Shown piece after piece: positions 36,827 to 46,964 of a DNA stretch of 64,000 nt. The notes beneath the pieces are model-generated. The model was not told where the DNA came from. It did not search any database and was given only the letters and a program-made list of their open reading frames with translations. Position 1 is the stretch's first letter. Every line of letters begins with the position of its first letter. Source of the stretch: Dendrocalamus latiflorus (taxonomy: Eukaryota; Streptophyta; Magnoliopsida; Poales; Poaceae); the NCBI GenBank assembly GCA_017311315.1, contig CM029671.1, positions 21,388,565 through 21,452,564 of the forward strand. Direction: 5' to 3'. The position numbers and the translations under genes are program-made.

Positions 36827-36851
36827 GGGTATCAACTGCTAGTCTGGACAC

Positions 36852-37135
36852 TTAAGGTCCTGATCAACTTGGCTTCGACTTCTGACTTCTGGCTTATTTT
36901 TCACTATTTATAAGTTTCGTCTTTTTCTGAACTTTTGGCTTTTTGTTGAGCTTTTTTGCCGGTTCTTTTTTTCCCGTATTTGTTTGTATTATACGTAATG
37001 GGCTAACATATTTTTATATTTTTATTTTTTTTAAATTTAATTATGCTAAATAAGCCTCTGTCAGCTACAGTGCTTTTTTCAGCCAGCTACAGTGTTTTCA
37101 GTCATAAGCCATGAGCTTTTCAGCCGAACCGATCA
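36852..37135. mobile_element. MITE-like repeat, family H (copy 1)
   Basis: Shared with 43885-44135 (inverted) and 49805-50035: GACTTCTGGCTTATTTTTCA, CGTCTTTTTCTGAAC, CCCGTATTTGTTTG, AATTTAATTATGC and CAGCTACAG segments in order. The ends are complementary in the sense CGGTTCGGCTGAAAAGC / GACTTCTGGCTTAT only weakly. Confidence 0.6.
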
Positions 37136-37340
37136 CCACCTTAGTCAACAAAGAAGCCAGGATGGTATTGTAAATAGATTAGATATCCACTGGATTGGAA
37201 AGTACAGGGGTTTATTTGTCTAGATTTGTATTAGAGGGTGAAAAACTGGACATTCATGAAAGCAGAGAATAATATGGATTTATTCTTAAATCTCGTATAC
37301 TGAGCTGGCAGCCTTCGGTCATCGCTGCCATTTCTTCAGT
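37136..37340. other. Spacer before the glucanase 3' end
   Basis: AT-rich DNA, presumably the 3' UTR of the minus-strand GH17 gene. Nothing else seen. Confidence 0.3.
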
Positions 37341-39790
37341 TTAGGCCGTCGATGGAAGCACGCAATTGCCTATCTCTGCACACAATGGAACAAACACCCG
37401 TAAGATCACCGTTTAATTACCCAAACTATCACGTAGTGTACTAACAAAAGTACACATTATTAGTAGTATAATAGGTAAAACTTACAAGTGTCGCCTGAAT
37501 TCGTGGCCTAGCATTAAAATTTATATATTTTGGATATCATAATGTTTTACAATTTAATTTACTAATTGTATAATAGATGTTTTGCTTTTTTATGAAAATT
37601 TCTACCATTTTATATTTTTTCTTAGCAACATTAAAGCATCATGAGCTTTTTAATATATATAATAGATTAGGTGGGGTTCAAATAAATGTTATGCATCTAT
37701 TTGCACCACAAATTATTAGTAGATAGATAGATAGCCTGTATCCAGCTGCATCCATCTACAGCCGTGTGCAATGTAACTGGCACCTACATTTTGCTAGCAT
37801 GGATCGAGTAACGTGACGAATATATAGAACAAGAAACGTACGCACATTTGCACAGAAAGGACGAGAGCCAAGAAAAAGATGACGAGCGTGAACTCACTTG
37901 GTGCCTGGTAGACGACGGAACCGGCGCCGCCGAAGTCGCACGTCCCGGTGGCCCGCCCGTTGCGCTGGTAGTAGTCGTTGAACGCGTAGGACGCGTGCGC
38001 GGCCTTGGTGTCGGGATCGAAGCACCGCGCGCCGGGCTGGATGGCGCTGCAGTCCGCGCCGTGGCCGCACGCGTAGTCCAGCGCCGCCTGGAGCCGCGCG
38101 TCCCCGACCGCCGCGTTCGCCACGCACCAGCTCGCCCTCTTCGGGTCGCAGGTGCCTGTCTCGGTGAGCAATGGAACAAACGCCCAGTGAGATGTGAGAT
38201 CAGTCAAACCATCGTGTGTGTGGTGTGCAAAACAAAACTGTCCCGTAAGGAGTCAAGCCCGTACAGCAACTTGCTCCAGACAGTCAGCCAAGAAATGTAC
38301 GCACGTTTACACAAATGATTGTCTTACACGATTATTAGCGGGAACTCACCTGCAGGTGCCTGGTAGACTATGTAAGCGGCGCCGGCGAAGTCGCACGTCC
38401 CGCCGGCCCGACCCTTGCGCTGATAGTAGTCATTGACTGCGTAGGACGCGTGCGCGAGCTTGGTGTTGGGCTCGTAGCACAGCTTGCCGGGCTGGATGGC
38501 GCTGCAGTCCGCCCCGTGGCCGCACGCGTAGTCCAGCGCCGCCTGCAGCCGCTCGTCCCCGACCGCCGCGTCCGCCACGCACCAGCTCGCCTTCGGGGGG
38601 ACGGGACTGGGGCTGTTGCCGTGAACGAAGTCAATCTCGTACACCTTCTGCATGTTCGGGTAGAACAGGCCGAAGTTGCGCTCCGTGGCGTCCCCGGTCT
38701 TCTCGTTCTCGTTGAAAAGGGAGAAGATGTACACGGAGATGTCGGCGTCGGGGCGGTACGGGGTGCCGGCGTTGTCGGCGAGCAGACGTCTGTGCGTGGT
38801 GCCGGCGTTGCTGGAGAGCGCGTGGCTGATGAGGTTACCGTTGTACGCTTGGGCGTTGGCCTTCGAGGCCCCCAGGCTACCATCGGACGCCCACCCCGAC
38901 TCCGAAACCACCACGCGCCCTCTCGGGTGCCCCGCCCTGCGCATCGCATGGTAAACGGCGTCGAGCTGGGCGTCAAAGAGGTTGTGGTACGTGAGTTGGG
39001 TCTCCTCGTCGTACACGCCGTCGTTGGGGCCGAACGTCGCATATGCGAGGGAAATATCGTTCGGTTGACGGGAGTACGCAAAAAACGGGTAGAGGTTGAC
39101 CATGAGGTACGAGCCGGTCTGATCCAAGAAGTCGAGCATGGGCATCATCACCGACTGCGCGATGTCGTCCCGGAACGCGCCGGCGGACGGCGGGAACGTC
39201 GGCGCCTTGAGCGCGGTAAACGGGATGGGAGTGGACACCTTAATGGCGTCGGCCAGGCCCAGGCTCTTCAGCGCCGCCTGCACGTTCTTCATGGCCGGGA
39301 CGAGCTGCGGGGTCTTGTCGTTTGCCTGGTCGAACACCTCGTTCCCCACGGCCACACCTTGGATCTGCGTGGCTGGGTAGTACGCCGCCACGTTGCTCCG
39401 AGCCCACTGGAGCGCGTACGACGGATCCGCGGCCGCAGAGGCCAGCATCTCGTTGGGTAGCGCCACCAACAGTTTGATGCCGGTATTGGCCAGCGAACGC
39501 AGCACGTTCGGATTGGTGTCGTACACCCTCACCATCGTGATGCCATTCTGCTTCAGCAGCTGCACCACCAACGCCGGATCCGGCAGGTCGTTCGCCACCC
39601 TCCCGTAGCTCACACCCACCTCGCCTGCCTCTGCAATATACACCAAGAGGAATTGCCGTTGTTACAGAACTACACCTGCAGTATCCCAAAACAGCAACCT
39701 TTACACGTCGCCGCGATTACCTGCACTGGAGAAGAAGAGCAGTGGCAATGCAGCTCCGAGGAGGACGACGAGGAGGCGAGCAAGCGCCAT
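37341..39790 (-). CDS. GH17 glucan endo-1,3-beta-glucosidase with two tandem X8 (CBM43) domains
   Basis: Minus-strand exons 39790-39721, 39630-38350, 38155-37898, 37375-37341; 1644 nt, 547 residues. A short first exon encodes the signal peptide (MALARLLVVLLGAALPLLFF). The GH17 barrel follows with acid/base Glu121 in VAVGNEVF and nucleophile Glu267 in VVVSESGW. Then come two X8 domains: about 370-455 (ASWCV, ACGHGADC, HASYAVNDYYQ, TCDFAGAAYIV) and about 457-547 (ASWCV, ACGHGADC, HASYAFNDYYQ, TCDFGGAGSVV). The final exon supplies the last cysteine (GNCVLPSTA). The enzyme hydrolyses beta-1,3-glucan (callose or fungal glucan) in the wall; X8 domains bind that polymer. No GPI-type tail is present. 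The second X8 is encoded by one exon with phase-1 borders on its 5' side, an easy unit to duplicate. Confidence 0.93.
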
Positions 39791-39942
39791 GCTCTGATCT
39801 TGCGGTGGCGAGGGGCAGAGCGCAGACGAGGCAAGGAGTGGGAGTCTGGGAGACGAGTGAAGGGTGGGCGGGAATTTATAGCCAGCAACACGGTCAGGGT
39901 CGAGGCTCCGCACTGCGCTTGGGTGGTGGAATTTTGTTTATA
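39791..39942 (-). promoter_or_regulatory. Proximal 5' flank of the GH17 gene, capped by a transposon
   Basis: Only about 150 bp separate the GH17 start codon from the inverted repeat of transposon e2. The flank is purine-rich on the plus strand and has a TATAAATTCC motif on the minus strand (39871-39880 region, plus GGAATTTATA), a plausible TATA box. Confidence 0.45.
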
Positions 39943-40684
39943 AATAATTTATTTTTTATTTAAAATTATAGAAATATGGTCTTCATCCAACGGACGAGCG
40001 ACACACTGGCAATCGGTGGGCCGTTGGGCTACAAGACCCAGTCGACTGGAGCCTGTCGTCCAACTGTAGGGCGAGTGCAGGTCGAGGCGCCTAGCCATAC
40101 GGCGGCTGCCACGTCAGCCCATTTTTTGCGCAATTGACCCCCCGACCGCACTAGGGGTAAATGACAACTATTGTATGTAGGTGATATTTACCAACTTTTA
40201 TTTGTTAGTTGTATTTTTTAAAAAAGGCAAACAAAGTCGGTTGATCCATTTATGATTTTCGTAGATTATGAATAATATAAAATCTATTAGATTCATAATA
40301 ATATTTTGTGATCGTCGTATGTTGTTGCAGTGCAAGAAATTTTTTCCTATGACGATTGAGATAGCAACGATTGGTAAGTACAAAGCTAAGTGATATTGTG
40401 ATGCAACCAATAATTCATACATGGAGGAGAACTTATTTTTTCATGTTGTTGGACATCTTGCTACACGAAAAATTCAACACGAAAAGACGATGATATGTAA
40501 TGTTGTGAATTAAAATAGACTTCATAATAAGATGGGAATAACACGACGCACAGGATTTGTTCACGTGTGTAAGAAACAACATCTTGCACAATGCAACAAA
40601 CTGAAGTACTCGTACGATACATATGTTCCTTTTAGGAATGGAAATAAATTCAACCTTCGGGGAACTAGTGCAGAACGGCCCAAC

Positions 40685-41265
40685 CTACTGCATGGAGCAG
40701 GGCTGTTTTTCTTTCTTTGTGAGCTCGATGTTGAACTCCCCAGTGACTTCTTTGGCCTTTGCCACCATTTCTCTCTTTTTCTCGTGCTCCCTCTCGCGAG
40801 CCTCGCACTCCCTGCGTGTGCACGCCTTGAGAAGAGCTTTCATCTCCCAATGTATACGCTCAATTTACTCATTGTCGCGGCGCTCCTCATCCCGGATCTT
40901 GTAGACCCTTTTAACATCCCACTCCTCAAAGTCGAAAACCCACTGGTTATGTGGGTAGATCTCTAGGTTGATCCACTTGTGGTAGCCACATAGCAACTCT
41001 GGTGACTGCGAGTAGACGAGAGAGGTTGTTAGTACATATTTTAAAAGAGAAATGTAGGGGAACACACTGTAACTGGTCTTTACCAGCTGCCAATAGCTGT
41101 TTGTGTCCCGACGGCGGTCGGGATAGTCACAGGAGTAGTTTGCACAACTCCAGTAACACATGCCCAGGTTTAGCCGCTGCATAGACTTGAAGAACTTGTA
41201 TGGGTCTCTGCACCAACAAAGGGGCAGCGTCTCCCCCTTGGGCGGGTATTGCGGCGAATGCTCAG
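40685..41265 (-). pseudogene. Transposon-borne GRF-type zinc-finger protein remnant with coiled coil
   Basis: Exon about 41265-41086 reads EHSPQYPPKGETLPLCWC, then GMCYWSCANYSCDYPD, matching the Cys pattern of plant GRF zinc fingers common in transposon-encoded proteins. A GTAAAG donor at 41085 and a CGCAG acceptor at 41006 join in phase to SPELLCGYHKWINLEI. An in-frame TAA (40867-40865) follows RRDNE. The same frame then continues IERIHWEMKALLKACTRREC with a charged coiled coil to a stop at 40685. So one nonsense codon separates finger and coiled coil. Assignment to GRF is by pattern only. Confidence 0.5.
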
Positions 41266-41299
41266 TTCAAACGTTCGGGATGGGTTTGCTGCTACAGGG

Positions 41300-41840
41300 G
41301 CGTCACTGTGGGGAGCTGACCTCCTGGCACGCTCTGCTTGTTTGGCCCGGGCCGCAGCAGCCATTGCTTGTTCGTCGTGGGCTACAGCAGACCCTGTTTG
41401 GTTTTGTCACTGTGCAAAGCTGTAGACCTTTTGTCTTGTCACGTCTTGCTTTGTAGAGCTCTGTCTTTTCGATCTAAAAAGTTGAGGAGGTATAGTGTTG
41501 CCAATTCTCTCTAAGGCAAGGTTGCACAAAGCTAGCAACTTATATGGTTTGTCATAAAGCAAACATGTCTGTCCAGCGTGGGTCTAGACTCCAAGCCACT
41601 CGAGGTGTGTGGTCCTCCTAACCGCAGCGCCCGCAATGTCTACTCAGCGCCCCGGCTTGCGCTTCGTCCATATCATTCGAAATACGACAGCTCTGCAGAC
41701 GACCCTTCCCACCCTTCAGTATGTCAACATCCGAAATCCAAGTCCTCCTTGCAATATCCAAGATGGCGAAGTTGTCCACAACCCTGAACTCCTGCTGATG
41801 TCTGCCTGCAAACACTTCCAATGTTGGTACTAGTCAAATT
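41300..41840. other. Interior of e2 without identified gene
   Basis: Gene-like composition in places; the minus frame at 41821-41618 reads EFRVVDNFAILDIARRTWIS without recognisable domain. Possibly captured host sequence or further transposon coding remnant. Confidence 0.25.
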
Positions 41841-43427
41841 GCATTGCACAATATGGAACTATTGTTGTACTATACCCTCATAGCACAACCCCTCCTCATT
41901 CGCACCGCCACCGCTCTCTTTCCTCCGCCCCAATACGTATCAATTCCCTATCTGCTCCCACGCATACCGACGTCGCTCTTGTCTCGCTACTCGAGCTCTC
42001 TCCTACTATAAATTATCTCTAATAGGTTTCGACAATTTACATGACATAATGATTTAAATGCCAATATGCCAGTTCTAACGGTACGCGTGCATTTTCAATG
42101 AACTAACAACATTACATTCGTTCATAATAAATCATAAATGTTATCTAATAATGTTTTGAATGAACCGAACTATTTACTTCATACAAAAATATTGACTAAA
42201 TTTTCTACCGATACTAATTTTGTATATAATAATGACTAATTTTTCGACAACTAGAATTTTACACGGATGCTTATTTTCTATGGATGCTAAACCCTGCAAA
42301 TATAATTTTGTAGTATTATAATATTACTAAATTTTCTACAACTATAATTTTCTACGTATACCAATTTTCTATAACTATATTGACTAAATTTTTACAACTA
42401 TTTATTTCATAGTAAAGTTCTATAACTATAATTTTCTACTGATCCTAATTATACACTAAATAAACTATTTACTTCATATAAAAATATTGACTAAAACATA
42501 AAAAAATTCCCTCGCAAAAGTAGGAGAACCTCTCCTTTTCTTCCTCTCCCTCTCCCTCTCCTTTCCTTTCCTTCCCTTCCCTCTCCTCCTTCTTTCTTTC
42601 CTCTTCTCTTCTTTTTTTCCATTGGCGTAGGTGGATGGAATGCTCGGAGGCTCGGCCGATTATATATGCCGTGTAGTCACCGAACGATTGAAGTGCGCGG
42701 ATTTCTCAAATCCCCTTTGTAACTTTGGTTCCGCCACGTTTCACATTTCGTAAAGATAAGAAACCTATGGTTTTTGTAGGCTTAGATATCTACGAAAGAT
42801 TTGTTTCTCTTGCAGATGTGAGAATCTGCGCGTGACACGGTGCCCGCCACCACGGTAGTCCACCCTGCATGGAAAAGCAAAAGCCCCACTACTTGCATCG
42901 CCCATCGCGGCGTTTCCCTTGTCTGGATCGGACGGGTCAAGTCACCGGTGACCAACGTGTCACCTAATGTGTGTGGTGCGCTACTGCGCTCCGCACGCAC
43001 ATCGGCTCGCAAGTCCATCCTGGAGCTCCGCCCAACCCACTCCGCCATGGGCTGCGTGATCATGCTCCCTGCCAACCCACTTCGGCGAGGGTGTGCTCTC
43101 CAGGTTAAATGTATTTTTGATCTGTTCGCCGATTTTCCAGCATTTCGCGACGTAGGGGTGTCGAAATCGGTTTTGGCTTCGATTTTTTTTTTGTGTCTGT
43201 TTGGAAAAGCTGAAAATCGATTCGAACAACTTGTTTTCTAAAAGCATCCTCTTCGAGCCATCGACCGGTCTCCTTCATGTCCGTATCCATTTTTCAAATT
43301 TTGTTTTATAACTACTTTTTCTGACCGTTACTATTCTATTTCTATCAAAAGATTTATTTTTTTGACCTTTGATCTACACATGCGCGCTAACGTGAAGTCG
43401 TGAATTGACCTGTTAATGCCTGGGCTC

Positions 43428-43645
43428 TTTTGGGCTAATTCTTAGGTCGTAATTTTTGAATTCTGGTCTGTTCGTAAGAGGCAGTACATAGAAGAAAATA
43501 GTCACATACAATTTTGACCAATACAGCTGAACTCGGTACAGTTTATACTACAATTTACCTGTAAATCTTGTCTTAAAAACGCGTCATTTAGTGACAAGTT
43601 ACTGTAGAAATAGAAACAAAAGGCAAAGTATAAACTCAAAAGAAC
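43428..43645 (+). repeat. MITE-like repeat, family G (copy 3)
   Basis: Shares GTAATTTTTGAATT, GTCACATACAATTTTGACC, ATACTACAATTTACC and TCTTGTCTTAAAAACGC with the other family G copies, in the same orientation. Confidence 0.6.
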
Positions 43646-43733
43646 TGAAGCTAATATTTCTTTGATTGGCACGGCCTAAGACGTTCTATATGCATGATAA
43701 ACGTGATACAGCAGGGGTCCGGAAAATGTTGTA

Positions 43734-43864
43734 AAACCATGCACCACCCACCCTTCCTTATCTTACAAGTGCGTAGCTGTATGCGTGCATTTTCTCTCCT
43801 AAACCATGCACCACCCACCATTCCTTATCTTTCAAGTGCGTAGCTATGCGCGTGCATTTTCTCA
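43734..43864. repeat. 67 bp tandem duplication
   Basis: Units start at 43734 and 43801 with AAACCATGCACCACCCACC and continue TTCCTTATCTT...GTGCGTAGCT...GCGTGCATTTTCTC. They differ at only a few bases. Confidence 0.9.
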
Positions 43865-43884
43865 GGAGAGAGAGACTATGGTCC

Positions 43885-44135
43885 CGTTCGGTTGGACTGA
43901 AAAGCTACGATTTATGACTGAAATTTCACTGTAACTGAAGGTGACTTATTTGACGTAATTAAATTTAAAAATTTTAAAAATAGAAAAATAATATGCTAGC
44001 TCATCACGGACAACGCAAACGAATACGGGAAAAAGAACCGGTAAAAAAGCTCAAAAAAGTTAAAAGTTTTAAAAAAACAAAATTTATGAATAATAAAAAA
44101 TAAGTTAGAAACTGAACTGAAATAAGCGAGAGGCT
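43885..44135. mobile_element. MITE-like repeat, family H (copy 2, inverted)
   Basis: Inverted relative to 36852-37135 and 49805-50035: GGACTGAAAAGC, CTGTAACTGAAGGTG, CGAATACGGGAAAAAGAACC and AAAATAAGTTAGAA segments occur in reverse complement order. Confidence 0.6.
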
Positions 44136-44560
44136 ATATACCTCCGTCTGTACTTTCCCCATACGGCCACTTGTATCAAACTATCAATGGTCTCCTTCCT
44201 GGCGCATGCCGTCCTCGTCGGGACAAAGCAAACGCCCACGACAGCAGGTATGGCCGTGTCATCGTGTGGATAAAAAACCGAGAACTCCACCCTCTTGCTC
44301 ATTGCTTCCAAAGTTTGTCAGCTCGTGTGGAAAAAAGCCCAGACAAGTCAAGCAACAACTAGCGATACGTACGTCCATGCTAATGTACCATTAATTTCTT
44401 TCTTTTTATTGGTGCACGGTCCATATACATGTGAGGTGCTCCTGTTTATTTCAGTCTCGTTCAGAGAAATATCTTGTTCAGTCCACTGAAGTTAGTGCTG
44501 CCGCCTATACATGCCAACGACCATCATTTTCTCGAGTCCATGGAAAGACTCGATCATTTT

Positions 44561-45500
44561 CGGATCGTCAATATGCTGTTTGGCTTAATCTATTTATTAC
44601 TAAAAAACGATAATAGATATTTTAGAGTTGTTTAGAAAAGAAATAACATAAAATTCTTAGGAAAACTCATAGCTGGGCTTGGTGGGTCGGTCCAGCTGGG
44701 TTGATTTATTTTATTTTCCAAACCTAATTCTAATTTCAGAAATATTTACAATAAAGATAAACATATAGCACATAAACTATAAATAAACAAAACTGCTAAT
44801 AAATCTATTTGAATCAATATTGAATCTAAATTGGATAAACACTTTTTATCATTAATTACTTATTAATTTCTAGTACAAGAAGTTTTATTTTTACATAAAT
44901 CAAATAAATCTTTTTTCAGGAATTAAGCTTGTTTAAATAAGCTGAAACATTTTTTAACTAAATAAAATAAATAGATTGTTTAAAAAAACTAGATTGTTTC
45001 AAAAAAAAACTCTATTAACCAGAATCCTTAACAAAGGGAATCATTGCCTTCTTCAAATCTTTTCTTTTTTTCTCTTTTCTTTTCTCCTTCAAAACCTTAA
45101 TCTTTTGGGGAAGAGTGTCCTTCAATCAAGCGATAGCCTAAGGCGTGTAAAATGAGTAACAACATGTGCATTGTCTTCAATTGGTTCTTAGTCCTTATTG
45201 GACTCCGTTGGTATTTTTCAGGAATAGGAGCATGGGGAAAGTTCTTATTGAACCTAAACCTCAATACTCAAATCTTTCATGTTGTTCAGGCAAGGCCAAC
45301 ACCGCTGATTATACTAGTTTGATTTAATTTCAGTATCAATGACTTTCAATCTATTCTATGTCATGTCAAATTTACTTTATAAATTCCTGAATCAATATGA
45401 CTTTCGGATTTGGTTATATGCTGAGCATTAGTATGAATGGTAGTTGAAATCACTCATATGTGTTATTGGAAGGTGTGCTTCCACTACATAAGGCTTATCA
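44561..45500. other. AT-rich spacer left of the Copia relic
   Basis: No gene or terminal repeat recognised; Copia similarity starts near 45500. Confidence 0.3.
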
Positions 45501-46440
45501 TATAAGGACTAAGTAACAACTGTCATAAGGCATTCAAGTGTCATTAACTTCAATTGAGGTATGGTCTAGCTCTCCAGTAAATTATTCAAACTTAAAAATA
45601 TTTAACTATCCTGCTTATGCTCATATTAACAATGGTAAATTAGATTCTAAAGCAGTTAAGTATATTTTTCTTGGCTATAAAACTGGTGTGAAATGGTATA
45701 TATTGTGGAATTCTGAAACTAGAAAGGTGGTTATTAGCAGAAGTATTACTTTTGATGAGTCTACTATGTTGCATGATAAGCCGTCTTTTGATGAGTCTAG
45801 AGCAGTTGGTTCACTTATGTATGCTATGGTATGTTCTCACCCCGATTTATCTCAATCATTAAGTGTGGTTAGTAGATACATGGCTAATACTGGAAAAGAG
45901 CATTGGAAAGCAGTTCAATGGATTTTCAGATATTTGCAGGGCACATCTAATGCTTGTTTACGGTTTGGGAAGACTAGAGATGGACTCGTTGGTTATGTGG
46001 ATTCTGATTTTGCTGGAGATTTGGATAAAAGAAAATCTCTCACTGGTTATATGTTCACTGTTGGAGAGTGTGCCGTTAGCTAGAAAGTAAGTTTGCAAAC
46101 TACTGTTGCCTTGTCTACTACAGAAGTTGAGTATATGGCTATTTCTGAAGCTTTCAAAGAAGCCATTTGGCTAAAAGTTTATTTACTGAGCGTTGTGGAA
46201 GTACATCTTGCACTACAATATTTTGTGATAGTCAAAGTGCCATTTACCTTACAAAAGATCAAATGTTTCATAGAGAACAAAGCACATTGATATCAGGTAT
46301 CACTACATTTGAGGTGTCATTACTCAAGGTGATGTTAAAGTCAGCAAGATAAGTACTCATAATAATCCAGCTGATATGTTGACAAAACCAATTCTTACAT
46401 CTAAGTTTGAGTTATGCTCACGCTTAGTTGGTATTATTCA
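45500..46440 (+). mobile_element. Copia relic: integrase C-terminus fused to reverse transcriptase/RNase H
   Basis: The frame from 45538 reads VNYSNLKIFNYPAYAHI, KAVKYIFLGYKTGVKWYILW (integrase C-terminal region). It then jumps from DKPSFDESRA directly to VGSLMYAMVCSHPDLSQSLS, WKAVQWIFRYLQGTS, YVDSDFAGDLDKRKSLTGY (reverse transcriptase end and RNase H). The bulk of the reverse transcriptase is deleted in frame. RNase H continues with frameshifts to about 46430. No 5' LTR was found; the 3' LTR follows. Confidence 0.85.
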
Positions 46441-46544
46441 TTAGTTTTTTAGACTTTCGGCGCTCAAACTATACATGATAATTTTATTGGATGAGTCTAT
46501 CATATTCTTCGACTACTGGAGGGAATTCGGCTCAAGGTGGAGAT

Positions 46545-46708
46545 TGTTAAAGTTGATCCGAATTCATATCGTGTCCGTATAGGACACTTCATCGTCTCAT
46601 GTCAGACGTGGTATGGCAGGTGCATGAACAGATTATATTAGGCGTGATGTCAATATGTAGTAACCGACTCTGATTCGGTTTCCCTCTGTGTAGGATTCTT
46701 TTCCCTCA

Positions 46709-46804
<96 letters not shown>

Positions 46805-46954
46805 CAGTAGCCCATAGGAAAATCAAACGCTCCATTGTTAGCTCTTTTCATTATAGTGATTTGCCTTAAAACGTCCGTGATTTTCTCCCGCAATGGTTAT
46901 TCCTATAAAAATCTGTGCATTTTATCTCTATTTTTCTGTATATTATTTGCAACA
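46545..46954 (+). mobile_element. Copia 3' LTR with TA-expanded TATA box
   Basis: Preceded by the polypurine tract AAGGTGGAGAT and starting TGTTAAAG; ends TTGCAACA. It aligns with the LTR at 15586-15922 except that CTATATATAC of that copy is replaced by a TA array at 46712-46802. Confidence 0.75.
46712..46802. repeat. (TA)45 microsatellite inside the LTR
   Basis: An uninterrupted TA array of 91 bp at the position of the LTR TATA box, followed by TTTCAGTAGCCCATAGG. Confidence 0.95.
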
Positions 46955-46964
46955 GAGGCAAATC

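Larger units (their letters stand above)
39943..42690. mobile_element. Long-TIR DNA transposon (copy e2) with a zinc-finger gene remnant
   Basis: The left end (39943-40130) carries the same TATTTTTTATTT...AAATTATAGAAATAT terminus and GGGCGAGTGCAGG-like subterminal repeats as e1. The interior 41845-42510 is the inverted counterpart of e1 2010-2760: same ACTATTTACTTCATA, TTGACTAAATTTTCTAC and TAATGATTTAAATGCC segments. A C/T-rich tract at 42535-42620 corresponds to the e1 purine tract near 1975. The right terminus is lost near 42690, where a duplicated block begins. It encloses the GRF-type gene remnant at 40685-41265. Confidence 0.6.
42690..44560. repeat. Duplicated block A (related to 46965-48280)
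   Basis: 42695-43090 aligns with 46975-47345 (shared AGATAAGAAACSYATG, GTCCAACCCAC-like segments and a GGGTGATGA / GCGTGATCA stretch). 44130-44560 aligns with 47370-47770 (CCCCATACGGCCACTTG, GGTATGGCCGTGTCATCGTG, CCATTAATTTCTTTC, ACATGCCAACGACCATC). Block A carries extra insertions at 43428-44135. No supported gene. Confidence 0.65.

Noticed and set aside
38450..39460. 336-codon plus-strand ORF opposite the GH17 gene
   Set aside because: Antisense shadow of a high-GC coding exon.
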